A stretch of 64,000 nucleotides of DNA. Origin: Armillaria gallica (lineage: Eukaryota; Basidiomycota; Agaricomycetes; Agaricales; Physalacriaceae). Made by a program: the position numbers and the translations under genes. This document shows, piece by piece, positions 22,309 through 35,020 of this stretch; the first letter of the stretch is position 1; each line of letters opens with the position of its first letter. Where the stretch lies: assembly GCA_037576215.1 (NCBI GenBank), contig JBANDB010000001.1, forward strand, positions 4,464,001 through 4,528,000. The letters run 5' to 3'. The notes beneath the pieces are model-generated. The model did no database searches and was not told where the DNA came from. It worked only from the letters and a program-made list of their open reading frames with translations.

Positions 22309-25300
22309 TTGTCCTCGATGCCGATGCGGGAGATGCTGGGTAGGGGGATAGGTGGGGATGGTACCGGTTTCGAGGTAATGGCTGGCAGACCATTGTCATC
22401 ATCGCTGTCCTTGCTGATGGAAGTTGTGGGGGATCACTGATTGGGTGTCATACGCAGTGCTGCCTCGGTTTGTTGTAGGTTGGCAAGACAGAGAAATGGG
22501 AGTCATCGAAATGTCCAGTTCCAGATGCAAGGCTGTTGTCATCGTTGGCTGGTATCATTCAGCATTGTTGGCTTGCACTGTTTGCTGTGGTTCAGGGAAC
22601 AAGACGTCGCTGCATCAGGAAAAAATGATGTTCAGATATACCCGTACGTAGCGTCTGTACCTGGTATTGCAAATGCGAAAGGTCCCCTTTATGTTGTGAT
22701 CTGTACCTCTCACTCAGGTCTCTGTAGCTCTCTGTAGCCCTCCGTAGTCTGCTGCCGCAACTACTGTAGCACTACTGTAGGTGTATATGATAGGATATAC
22801 AACTAGCTAATCAAGGCCACATCTGAGGTAGACACCAAAAATTATGGAAAAACAATATATTCACTGGCAGATATGTACGAGTACACAGCTACAACACATT
22901 CTGTACATGGCTCCTAGCTCCTGCAACTAGCCCTTGGCCTCTACTGGACCCATGCTAGCACTCAAAAGTGAAGTTGCCGGAAGAGCTTCGAATGCCTCGA
23001 GACATATGATCTAAATAATCAAGGTCAGCGATTGAGTGAAAGATATTATAGATGATATGCACCACCAAAATGCTGCGTAGATTGAGTACCACCTCCAACA
23101 ACTAAAATCAAACAGACAAATGCTATAAAAATTAATGAGTATGAGTGAGGGATAGTTCGAGCAGAACCTGACTCACCATTAGGAACACGAGACCGTCAAT
23201 CATTCCAAACTCACTACACAGCAACAATCAACTCCAAGGATGCGAAGGCAGACCAAGAAAACCTACTTCATCTGTGACAGTCCACAAATAAACTCATTGA
23301 TATCTGCATAGTACCAGTCCATTACTGCAATCTTTGTAAAGGATGAAGTTACTAGCACTGACCTTGGACGAGGCAGTAAAAGGGGAGGTGATGGTAGGAG
23401 GGAAGAAAAATGGTTGGAATTGATCGTGTTTTGGTGGCGTGATTATGTTTATAATGCATGGACCATCAGAGTTGGATCGGAAATTGAAACGAACTTTGTA
23501 ATTCTTTCGGCGCTGATCGTGCCTCACCAGCTTGACACCCACCCCCCGTTGCAATTGCCCTGCGCAAATTCCTTTTGTGAGGTATCCCAGAGACATCTAT
23601 TGAATTGTTCATCTACTTCATATCATAAGAATCGATTTTTACATTGCTTTGAACACTTGCCATGTCACTCCCATTCATATATCTATGGATTTGTGTACTT
23701 GGCTTTATGTATGTCCTGTTTGGCTACGGAGGCTAGGTTTCGAACTACGGGTTGCTACAGAGACATATGGTAGGTAACAGGTGGAGCAACATAAGGTACC
23801 GATCATCAATATGATATAGACAAATTGTGGCCAGTTATGTAGTATTTCAATTTTTCCTGATGGACTACGGACAAATACAGAGTCAATCCTGGCAAGGTAC
23901 ATAAGGTATGGATGCTACCGATCCTACAGATATTTGGCGGGGGCATACAGAGCTTTTTTGTTTTTCCTGATGTGTGATTGAGGAGGATCCAGTTGAGAAA
24001 GCTGAAAAACAAAGGTAAGAGGTAAAGCAAAGTGTTGTTAATTACCATAAAGGAATCTGTTTGTCCTTGTTAGGATCAGATGTTATTCTTAAAAATAAGG
24101 GTCCAGGTCAAAAAATCCGCTGTAAAAGAATGAATCCTCGTAAACTTGGACTCATAATATTTTGTAATACTTGTATGCCAACACATCTCATATTTTCTTC
24201 AGTGTAGTCTAATAAATTCTATCCTTTGTATACTTACATCAGCATGCTGCTTGAAAAAGAATTGCTTGGTGGTGGCAAAAGCTCACATTTTCTCCAACTC
24301 TCATCTCAACCTGCAAGAAAAAAAGTAGTGACTCAGATCCATCCTCTCCTGTCAGTCACACCAAGCAGATCGAGACAATGCAGAGAATGTTGGTAGTGCT
24401 TCTTGATCCTGTATACTGCAAGGGGGTTTCAAAAAGTTAATAAAGACATAGGGTCGATTAAATTGTTTCAGGCTTTTGCTTGACCCTCCCTCCCTGTCAC
24501 ATGACTGTTATGACATCATCTGTACCATATTGGGTATGCCAGGGCTGCCGAAATCAAAATTAGTTAAGTATTTGGCAATATCAGGCTGTCATCATGCTTT
24601 AATGCCATTTTGCACTCATTGGGCTTGTACATTGATAAGGACCTCTATAATAATCAGATATTATTCTGTCTAAAGTAATGTGACAACCAATCACAATATA
24701 TGCCTAAAAATCAGCTCCAACCTAGCTAAGTGTAATATTGGTTGGTTATCATTGTTCTAAGGCTAAATTGCTTAAAACAATGAAGAATACAATAAAGTAA
24801 ACATGCACAGGCCATTTTATGTCAACCTGTACAGGAAAATATCAAAAATTTGAGGGGTCATATAAATTTTTTCATGATCGGCATTTGACCCTCCCTCCCT
24901 ACCCAGTGTTCTGGGCTGACATTCTAGCACCCCCTTGGTATACTGAAGAAATGATGAGACTTGTACTGGTATATGAACATGATAGCGTACTACTGTATCA
25001 ATGGCTCTCTGAGGTGGTCTCATTGTTTTTATGCAATACCACATCATTGCCCAGAACTAGAATCCAACTTTGAATAACAGTAGTATTCTGAAAGTGAACA
25101 AAAATTGTGAGCAGACTAGATGGTATCAGCAATGAGATGAATGTACCGTTTCGACTCTTCAGCTGCCAACTACATGCTTTGACAACAAGAGTGTTTTGAC
25201 CTGAGTGATCCTTCTTCATCAATAGTTTTACTCCAATGGAGGGAAAGATATGATTGGCAAAGGCAAACAATGTTGTGATGAAGAAGAAGCACATAGAGGA

Positions 25301-25528
25301 TCATGTGAACATCGCGCCTTGTTCTCTCCAGCACTTGGGCTATTTCTTTGTTGTTAGTCAGCCATGTCTCGTCTGAGAACCAGGCAACAGTGAAGCAGGT
25401 GATGGCAGTGTGGAGGGTGTGCATATAATGGGTTGCCTTTGGGAATGGTTTGCAGATCTGTGTGGATAATTATATGTGAGGTGGATCCTCTACCTGCAGT
25501 AAAAAATTGAGAACATTGTATGAAGTCT
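22309..25528. other. Start of the AT-rich, CpG-poor repeat region; no gene recognised
   Basis: From roughly 22.8 kb the base composition changes to AT-rich with few CpG sites. Two similar short stretches occur near 24472 and 24881 (each containing TTGACCCTCCCTCCCT), so repeat remains are likely. Open frames are short and show no motif. Confidence 0.4.
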
Positions 25529-26227
25529 AAAGATCTTCATTATTGCCAGGTATTTGATGAGTACCTGTGGATTAACCGGCATCCATATCTGGCAGGTGAG
25601 CATCCGTGGATGTCATGGTATCCATGACACCCAGGTGTTGTGCAGATGGCAGGTATGGCTCTGGATGTGACAGGTACCCATCACAGGTACCTGTGCAACT
25701 GGAATACTCTCTCATCCCACCATCTTGCCCTCTCATGGATCCTTCTAGTGTTCAGTAATGGCTCTCTCAGCTATTTCAACTCAGCCCTTGGTCCTAGAAC
25801 TCAACTTTTAACTCTCACATGTCCACAGATCATACTTCTTGCTCATAAGCTCAGATCAACATCTTGTTATGACAATTTCTCCTTCAGTTTTCACCCGTTT
25901 TTCTCACAGCTGGAAGTGTTGGAATGCCCTGGCATATGGCTTCAAAATGACCCCCTACTTGGTAAAATCAGCCACATTGTTGTGGAGTTATGAAGGGATC
26001 ATTGTTTTGACAAAGGATGGAGAGCATATTCAAGCTATCTTGGGTTTGGATGGGTGCTTCCCTACATGCCTGGTACTGTCTGAAAGCTCTATTTTGATAC
26101 ATTCTGACCCCCCCTTAGTGTCCCTTATCCATTACCATCTCACAGTGCTGCCCTCTTATCATTACCATCACTATCTGATTTAGCCATCATTTTGTTTGGT
26201 CCATATCTTTGTTGCTTTTTGACCATT

Positions 26228-26370
26228 GGGATGGCCCAAGCTGACTCTGAAGAGACTATCGCTGCGCTCATGGCAAATGCTAATGATTGCACTGACTATG
26301 AACATGAACACTATCTAACTGCCCAAAGCTCATGCCAAACATGACCAAATGTGACAGGTCCTACTACTAC
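26228..26370. repeat. 143-bp direct repeat, copy 1
   Basis: Aligns without gaps to 27754-27896. I count 14 differences, every one a transition. Confidence 0.9.
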
Positions 26371-27753
26371 ATGTGCCCCCATCAAGAAATGCACAGCATC
26401 CTCATCATGCTAGCCTGCAGAAGTCCACCTCTGCCTTGGTGGCCTCCATCCCAGTGAGTGCAATGGTTGAGCAAGCATACCTAGACAGTTTGGATCCTTG
26501 GTCCAGCTTGAATCTGGCTGTTGTGGACTCCGAAGTGAACTATCATGAATGAAAGGCTTGGAATTGTAGTGACACATGTCTGTCCTAGTTGTCTGATTGC
26601 ATGAAATGGTGGTGATTGGCGCTGGAAGTATGAACCAGTCCTGTGCTGTGAATGAGCATGATATTGATGCTGGAGACTGCTAAATGGTTTTGCTGTCCCA
26701 GACCGTAGTGCTGAGAAGTCATGTGGTAGTGGTGGTTTCAGAACTGTGTGTAGTGAATCTGGCAGATGAATGGGAATTGAATCAGCATCATCTGCCTACA
26801 TAAAAGGTGCCATTGTCGCGAGTGAAGGGGTTGCACTGATGGAAATAGCTGGATCTGCTTGAACACCCATTGAAGTTCTTGTCATCTCAGGGAGAGTATC
26901 TGTCTGCACTGCCATATCCCCATGCTCACCATGCTGTCCCAAACACTATCCTTCTCTTGCATGCCCAGCCTGCATCCAACAGTCCTTCTCCATTGAAACT
27001 CTCTTCTCCTTCCTTGCCTCCCATCCAGTGTGGTGACTCTTCCTGTATGCTGTTGACTCTCGCCAGCGTCCCTCCTCAATGGCTGCTAACCTTGCTTCTT
27101 CATACCCAGTGGCTTGTCCTTTGCTGATACCTTCTGCCAATCCCTCATCTCTTCCTCTCTCATACTCGCTCTTCCCTTCTACTTCTCCAGTGCTCGAAAT
27201 CCCATCCTGGCCCAGTTTGCATGCATGATCCCATAATGCATGCAGCGTGATAGTCTTTGCACTGTCAGGAGCTCATATGAATTCTGCGAGTGCATTGTAA
27301 AATGGATCTGATGTGAGTGTAGCTTCCAAAAGCTTGAAATATGATGCTGTCAGGAGCTGAGGCTCAACCGATTCTGATGGTATTGTGCCTGATTTTGTGC
27401 TGGATGCTGGTGATGCTGTATCTACTGTAGCTGGTAATTCCTCAGCCTGTCACTTTGTGGATGCCTCAGCCTGTAATCTCGCCGCTTGTCTCTCCTATGC
27501 TGCTTTATCCATTGTGTTCTAAAACTGCTTGAAATGCACCGAAAATATGTGTGCTGGCCAAATAAATCGCAAAATTTGCTCTGAATTCAAAAATAAAATG
27601 CTTTGATCCTGTATAAGATAGATGCTGGAGAATCACTAGACACTGGATGCAGATGAATGCAAATTGGAGATACTGCTAAAATTTTTTAGAGCCAAAGAGA
27701 AAGCAAGAAAGCAAGAAAAAAGCAGGTGAGAATCACACTCTCATCACCACAAT

Positions 27754-27896
27754 AGGATGGCCTGAGCTGACTCCAAAGAGACTATCACTGCGCTCACAGC
27801 AAATGCTAATGATTGCACTGACTACGAACACGAACACTATCTAACTGCCCAAAGCTTATGCTAAACATGACCAAATGCAACAGGTCCTACTACTAC
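27754..27896. repeat. 143-bp direct repeat, copy 2
   Basis: Same orientation as the copy at 26228-26370, about 1.53 kb away. It keeps a few CpG sites (in TACGAA and CACGAA) that read TG in copy 1. Confidence 0.9.
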
Positions 27897-28160
27897 ACTG
27901 TTTCTCTTAATTGTTGGAGCATTTGAAAGCTCTCTTCAATGCCTTTCAGATGACTCAAGCACATCCCCATTCCATTTCTCCTTGCTCCATCAGTGTCACC
28001 ATAACTGTAGGTCACTCTCTCCTCCTCCTCATTCACCATGTAGGGCTAGTTACATGCATAGTGTAGTCTATTTAGCGAGAATTAGGTGAGTATGATACAG
28101 GTACTTGTGTAAATACCTGCAGATACCTGTATGTATCCAGGTAGGCAATTGTAAAGATCT

Positions 28161-30252
28161 CTAGCAGAGACCAAAGCATCAAGAAAGTGAACACATCAGA
28201 CCACTACATAGCCAATTTAGCTCAATACAGAATCATGTTTGGGAATGAACTCACCATATCATTCTGAAGCATTTACAAGTTGATCTTCATTTGCAGCAGC
28301 AGCATCTTCTCACTCAGTAGTGGCAGCTTGTCATTGTTGCTTGATATGCAATTGTCATTGGCATTCCAGAACTGATTTGTCATCATCTTCATCAATTTCA
28401 TCATCATCATCATTGGGCTTGAGCTTGAGGACCTCACTGTGAAGAAGATATCGGAGCTGGAAAGATAAAGAAAGAGGCACATGCATGATATAATACTTAA
28501 GTGTATCTGTAGCTCAGTCATCACCCTCATCCTTTTGCAAGTTGGTAAAGATCTTGATTAATTTGACACTAAATTGTTCAAGATCAAAATTGTTACTCAT
28601 TTCACCTCATTTACCACATGAAGATAAGACAAAGTGTGCCTGAAACCAAAGCTGAGAGCTGTAATGATGTACAAGAGGCCAATGTACTTGTATAACTGCA
28701 TAAATCACCATTTGTGCAGTGACCATGCAAAGGGACATCTTGTTCTTGACTGTACTATGAAAGTCCATCACATTGTGTTTCTCATTTCCCAGATAAATCG
28801 CACAGAATGACTGGAAGGAAGATCAGTATTATGATGATATTGAAACTGGCATGTGAAGCAAACCCAAATGCATGAGTGTCCTATAAATAGCCTAGCATGA
28901 GGGTCTGATCATAGAGGAATGAGGGGAGATACTGAGGAGTAACATTGGTTGGTGAATCAACCATCATACCTCTAATGGCAGTCGAACTGAGAGACTGATG
29001 AGCATTTGAATAGACATAAGAATGCACTGTGGGTCTTTATCAAAGTCATTTAGCCAATTTTGCAGACACAGAAGATGGGCTGTGTGGACATGATTGAAGC
29101 CATGCCAATGCTTCTTGATGTCAAGTACTGGAGTGTTGTCAGAAATATTTGTAGTTGAATAGCAAATTATATAGTCATTGATCTTGCTGGTGTCATCCAT
29201 TCATCCACTTCATGTTCCAGCATTGATCTAGAATATGGAGTACATTGTTATATGAGAGAGGATAACTACTCACCAAACTCAGCAGCTCAAAAATGAATTG
29301 CAGAGGATCTTCAGGATCTGCTTGGCCTTCAAGCCATTGGATGTTCTGTTCAATATTTGGGAAAATATATGTAACAAGAGCATTATATACATCTATCCCA
29401 ATAAAATTACTGTGAAAATGATCAGGTGTGAGTATATGCACAGTAATATAGCACTCACTCAGGTGTCTTTTTATCCTTGTCAGCTTCCTCTTTATCATTG
29501 TCCTTGTCCTTGTCTCCATTGTTAATATTCAGAGACTCTAGTATGCTTCTCAATTTGAAACTGTGAAGCAAAGTCACTTAAGTGGTGACTCAGGCATTCG
29601 TAAAGCATATGCACTGATGTGTAGCCAGTCAATAGTGTTTCTTCATTGCCTCAAAGTTTCTCATGCCAGCAGTTGAGCATCTAATCATACAATATGGACA
29701 TCAAACTCACCTTGGTTGCTTGTTAACAAGTTTCTGCACCTTTTTCCTCTTGTCAAGATGATTATCCATTTCCTCCTCCTCTTCATCCTCCTTGAACATT
29801 GCTTTCATCACCTCAACTTCCTCCTCCTCCTCTTCATCATTGTATGGTGGTAATGGTCAGGTCACAGTCTTCTTCCATTTCTTTGTAGGTGCTAATTTCA
29901 TCTTAACAATTGGAGGAGTTGCTGCCTTTGCTAATAGATTCTTTGGTTTTGGTCCTTTGGATGCTAGCTTTGGTCCCTGTGCTGTTGTGTTTGCCTTCCT
30001 ATTGGTGGAAAGGGGAAAAGGCTTTATGGTCGATGTTATGGAGGGAAGAAAGGAAGCAGTGTCACATTAACATGACCAAACACATCATAATGAGCATATG
30101 ACTTGCCAATTTCCTTTCCTTATACCATGACTGTGAGACTCATTTGATCAGTACTTGAGAATAATACATATCTATAAGGCCATTCTCTACTTATTCATTG
30201 ATAATAGAATCACTAATATTTATTTAAATTACATAAATATTCTGCTCAGACC
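28161..30252. other. Decayed repeat sequence with unrecognised minus-strand frames
   Basis: Minus-strand open frames at 29193-29519 (ending with SYNNVLHILDQCWNMKWMNG) and 28964-29200 (starting MDDTSKINDYIICYST) seem to continue one another across an intron-like gap, and an acidic, Lys-rich stretch lies around 29730-29960 on the same strand. These may be remains of one multi-exon gene or transposon frame. No family is recognised. Confidence 0.35.
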
Positions 30253-32250
30253 ATGGCAGGCAAGTACAAGTGCATCTTCTGCACAACCACTTTTCACAAC
30301 AGAGTCTCTTGCAAGAATCATGAACAAAAGTACCCATCTTGGAAGTGATTTCATGCTAAGGCCAAGACAACATCAATTCCCTCTCCTGGTTCAACTGTGG
30401 ATACTTGGCTTGAAGACATTCGACAACATCTTTCACTTAAAAGAAGGTGACTAGACCTTGATGTGGATGGCACTCAGGTAAGCTACTTGAGAATAATTTT
30501 CATTTTGTTGTTTTCTAAATATGAATATTGTTCAGGTTGCTATGTTTACCTCTCAGAAAGCTCCTACTCAAACAGAGACTATTCCTGATAAATCAGCACT
30601 AGCACTTGATGAGGTGGCTCTTGATGAGGTAGCTGCTAGTATGCCTGCTACTTCTGCAGTGCCAGGCTCCTCTTGTACATCTAGTGGTTGACCCAAGCAT
30701 AATACTGTCTTGCCATGACATCTCTAGGATATGCTACCATTAAAACTAATAAATATCTAGATTTTTGTGTTGTTGGGAAATCCAAAACCACCCATGCAAC
30801 AACTGCCATCTCCACTTGACTCCCCTTCTCACTCTCCTTCACTGTCACTCTCTGAAGTCAACCAAATTGAATTTACCTACCATCAGACCAATCCCAATGA
30901 TTTTGACCTATATTAGCACTATAAAGAGTGGCCAAGCATTGAACCTGATATGGGTTTAACTATTGACAAGCTCTTTGATGCATCAATATTCACATCCCAT
31001 GCTACAAGGACTGCAAGTGACTGAACCAGTAGTGCCGATCCTTTTTTTCTATTTATCAATGGAACAATTTTCTGGCTTTTTGCCTAGTTCTATAAGTTAA
31101 CATCAAAATCTCTCTCAGACCTTACATCTCTTGTACAGAATGTAATCTGTGCACCCAACTTTGACTGTGACCATCTCTCTGACTCCTTTGATGCTGTGAA
31201 GGAAATCAAGCTCCTTGATACAGTTGACAGCTAGCCTAACCTCCCATTTTCATTGAGCGGTGGTTGGCACAAAACTTTGGTGACCATCAGACTGCCTCAA
31301 GCTGGTGTCAAACATGTTTTCGAGGATGAGGCACCTGAGTTTGAAGTCACCAGCATCTATTACTACAATATTCTCAATGTGATTGTTTCCGCTTTCCAGA
31401 ATACATTGCAAAGGCTTTCAGGAGATGTGGGACCCTGGAGATGGGCACCCAGTAGAATGGGTTTATGGTGAGATGTACACATCAGAGAAGTACCTGAAGA
31501 TAGAGGACAAGCTGCATCCTGAACTAGATTCTGATGAACTTGAGACTGTTGTTGTCCCTTGCATGTACTATTCTGACTCTAAGCACCTCACAAGCTTTAG
31601 TACAGCAGCTCTTTAGCTAATTTATCTTCTTTTCAGTCTCCTCTCTAAGTATATTCATGCTCAACCAATATCTGGTGCTGCACACCATCTCATTTATATG
31701 CCATCAGTATGTTATATCATTTTATATCTGCTTACATGATAATTTACTTGGTGTAGCTTCTGGATTGCATTCAAGATGCATATAAGCAGCATTACAACAA
31801 ATCTGCATTGTCAGAAATACTCACCTTCTTAAAATGAGAGCTCATTTATGCAATATGGAAGAAACTCTTAACTGCTGAGTTCTTTGAGGCATATACATAT
31901 GGTATCATTATTTTATGTGTGGAAAATATTTGGTGATGCATCTATCCAAGGTTCTTTTTATATTTGGCTGACTACTCAGAGAAGTGAGTTCTATCTCTCT
32001 TTTATAATCTGCTATTAATTCTTTCTGAAGGGTTCTCCTAGTGAGTATCAAGCAGATGGGACTATATCTGTGCCCACAGTACTTGATCCCAAAATTGAAG
32101 GTGCACAAAATGGGAACCAAAAATGATATGAAGTGCCAAATCAAAAAGGGTGAATGGACTCAGAGCTTTGTCAGGGATGGATTGAGCAAGCCCATCATTG
32201 GATTATTGAGGATGGTGATGCCATTGCCATGCCTGCAGCATGTTTAAGAG
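30253..32250 (+). pseudogene. Plavaka-type transposase remnant
   Basis: Plavaka elements are basidiomycete DNA transposons related to the CACTA/KDZ group. The remnant begins MAGKYKCIFCTTTF with a C2H2-like finger. Further on come GGWHKTLVTIRLPQAGVKHV, DEAPEFEVTSIYYYNIL, DPGDGHPVEWVYGEMYTSEK, VVVPCMYYSDSKHLTSFSTA and, near 32050-32150, PKLKVHKMGTKNDMKCQIKK. These blocks are in the order I know from Plavaka transposases. The reading frame changes several times and many stops are present, so it is dead. The C-terminal third of the usual protein is not readable downstream. Terminal repeats were not found. Confidence 0.72.
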
Positions 32251-33938
32251 TGTAATTTTGTAAATTAACATACTTTAATATGTTAGCAATGCAGAGGCAT
32301 AGCGAGTGGGCTGACAATGCAAGTGGTATGCAAAGAAGTAAGATCACCAAGGTTGAAAGCTCTATGATAGAAAAAGAAGCAATGGAATGAAACATAAGGA
32401 CTTCTATGGAATACATGACTGGTACGCTCCGGTTACATGACTTACCAGTGCTTGCATATATTTGTTCTTCCTATATAAAGTAATATGACCCCAGAGACTA
32501 TGTTCTTGCTCAATATAGTATGTTTAGTCCTATTGTTAATCTTATCTTAACTTATTTCAAAACATATAGTTTATAGTTTTACTTATTTTAAATTATTTTC
32601 AAAAGCTGTGCTTTATTTTTCACAAGCCTGCTTAACATATAGCAATGCAAGTGCTCTGATTTCATGATCAGTAATGTTTCCATCTGGCAAACCATGAGAC
32701 ATTTTACAAAGTTCTGTTATGACACTCATGTAGTAGATGGATTCTGTGATGACTCGAAAGAACAAAGAAAGCCCCACACGATGGTCACAGGCGCTCACCT
32801 TAATGATTGTACTCTCTACAGTGTCAACCTCTCCCTGGTACAGGTTGATATCAACAATGGGAGCGCTATCTTCAATTGGTGCATTGTCTCTCAGTTCTAG
32901 TTCAATAACTTCTGGGGAGACAAGGGTGGAAGAGAGAGCAAGAGGTAAAAGGAAATCAGCATACTGATGGGAAACAAGGTCAAGGATTCTGCATGAGAAA
33001 AGAAGTAGAAAAGCAATCCACATACTCACTTCATTGTTGGTCACATTAGTGACAATTCTCAAAGCAAGTACCATATATGTTTATCATAGTGCTAACAATG
33101 TCTATAGCATTGGGGACATTGTTCATCTTACAGCTGTTTTCATAATTATGCAGAATCCTTGTTTTGAAAATCATATGTGCTCATGTTTGAATCACAAGGT
33201 CCCAGCTCTCTTTCTTCCCACCATGTTATGCCCTGAACCATGCTGAACGTGCCCACCTATGCTACAACACCTATTTCCTGTGCCCAAAGTTATTTACTGA
33301 CTGTGTCCACTCCTCTGGCATGCCCTATACCCCAACTCGAACCCTAGATGTGTGGTGAACCTTGCATAGCCATGTCTGTACATGCTGGCAATGCTCGATG
33401 AGCACTTCAATTCCTGATGTGACACCAAAGTTGTATCTATCTTGACTCTCTCACACACATCCTGATTATTCTGTATATATTTCCAATGGCAGCTAGGATC
33501 CTATGAACATCTTCACGGCAAGATACACTGTGGTGTTAGATTCCTTATAACATTGCTGCCAGTCACTGCCCTGGAGACACTTGGAAAACCGACAAAGGTA
33601 TTCCATTTTCCTTCCCCATTATGACTGATTTCAGGAGACTCAAAGTGCATGTATATGTGATGTTGAACTAGGCAGCACTGCAGCTCACTACTCGTGATTG
33701 GTATGAATGACTTTGTGGTTAGATACTAGAGCATTTGTACTAAATAAGTATTAAAATGAGTCCTCTTGTGCCCTATTTATTACATTGGCAGTCTCAGGGT
33801 GTGTCAAACTTGGAGCAAGAGCGGGATGCAAGACAGTGGATTGTGCCAATAAAAAAGCAATAGTTCTCACACTGAGCCATCTTCTGATGCAAACAAGACC
33901 ATATAGATTTTTCAAAATGGAGGTTCCACATAATTATG
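32251..33938. other. Decayed repeat sequence
   Basis: The longest open frame is 32613-33074 (minus, 153 codons) with no recognised domain. It ends near a repeat shared with the flank of the element at 33947. Confidence 0.35.
33128..33195 (+). repeat. Inverted paralogue of the target site of the 33947 element
   Basis: This stretch, read on the opposite strand, resembles the sequence around 33889-33946 continuing at 35013 (TCATAATTATG and neighbours). It therefore looks like a paralogous copy of the insertion site without the insertion. Confidence 0.65.
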
Positions 33939-33946
33939 AAAAGAGC

Positions 33947-35012
33947 TAAGGCATAGCACGGATGCAGATGATCCGCAGATATCTGAACAGATATCTGAAA
34001 AAATACCTGTGGATATGGCTGTGCCCAGATATCTGGATCCGTGGCATCTGGATCCGCTGGATGTGGATATGACTTTAGCAAACTTGAATATTCACAGATG
34101 TTCCATTTATTTCTCTCTCTGTCTTATTCCCCATGTGTGAAATGGGCCTCCTAGGGTTTTCGAGGTCGCGGATTTCGAATCCGGCATCAGATTTACAATC
34201 GGAGACCACCCTGGTCCATAGTAAGCAAACGGAGATTTTCTTAATTTTGTGTCAAAGTTCACTTTATTTTTCCAGTCATCGTTTCAATAGTAGAACTAAT
34301 GTGGCAAAGGTGTTCTAATGTTTTTCAGGTCAGGGATTTCGAATTTACCATTCGATCTGCTATCAGAGGCCACCCAGGCCCGTGGGAAGCGATTGGAGAT
34401 TTTATTGACTCTCTGTTAAAGATCACTGTCTTTTTCCACCACTCGTTTCGATAGCGAGATTTAGTATTCCGGTGCATCCTAGTGTTTTCGAGGTCGGGGA
34501 ATTCTATTCTGCCATCCGATTTTTGATTGGGAGTCATCCAGGTCTGCAGGAAGCAATCGGAGATCTTATTGGTTTTATTTACAAGTTGTATTCCTCTTTC
34601 TGGCTCTGATTTGTTGATGGATGCAACCAAATGTATGTCTGCTATTGTTTTGAATGTTGAAAAATATAATGACAGCCTTGTATGGCTATTTAAGCTGTCC
34701 CTGAACCTGTATGCCTAAACATAAGTGGAATAAATACCACATTTCTATCTGATTTTTATGCCTTGCAGTTTGGACACTCTGAAGTGATCGAAGATAGCGT
34801 TTAGAGACACCTGATAGTGTAGAATTCACGTTTAAAATCTTAGAACAAATGGGTCAAAACCCATCAAGATATGTGAAGATCGAGTTTTTGACTAAAACAG
34901 ACAGATATCCATGCACAGCCACACCTGCAGATGCGGATATCACCTATCAGGTACACTGATATCTGCAGGATGGATCCGGATCCATCCACAGATGCATCTG
35001 TGCTATGCCTTA
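33947..35012. mobile_element. Non-autonomous hAT-type element, 1066 bp
   Basis: The ends are TAAGGCATAGCAC and its inverse GTGCTATGCCTTA, a perfect 13-bp inverted repeat, flanked by the exact 8-bp direct repeat AAAAGAGC (33939-33946 and 35013-35020). An 8-bp duplication is the hAT pattern. Subterminal regions are rich in GATATC/GGATCC-like short motifs in both orientations. The middle holds a tandem repeat of about 165 bp and no transposase. The hAT transposase relic at 36.3-39.8 kb is not shown to be its partner. Confidence 0.85.
34154..34585. repeat. Tandem repeat, about 165-bp unit, roughly 2.6 copies
   Basis: Units start near 34154, 34319 and 34483 with a GTTTTCGAGGTCG-like motif, followed by GATTTCGAAT, a CGGAGA-type block and GAGATTTT. 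Spacing is about 165 bases and copies are diverged. It lies within the 33947-35012 element. The GATTTCGAATCC motif recalls a tRNA B-box, but no tRNA fold surrounds it. Confidence 0.75.
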
Positions 35013-35020
35013 AAAAGAGC

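Larger units (their letters stand above)
25537..28152. mobile_element. Probable hAT-like element with 8-bp flanking repeat
   Basis: The exact 8-bp repeat AAAGATCT flanks the segment (25529-25536 and 28153-28160). Just inside are inverted matches: ATTGCC plus CAGGTATTTG..AGTACCTGT on the left, and on the right the inverse, where the same block is set about 27 bases further from the end. Short CAGGTACCTG-like motifs cluster at both ends. The outermost few bases do not pair well, so the exact boundary is uncertain. AAAGATCT is nearly palindromic, which weakens it as evidence. No transposase is readable inside. A 143-bp direct repeat lies within. Confidence 0.45.

Noticed and set aside
34165..34180. 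GATTTCGAATCC, like a tRNA B-box or SINE promoter
   Set aside because: It is part of the 165-bp tandem unit and the other tRNA elements are missing.
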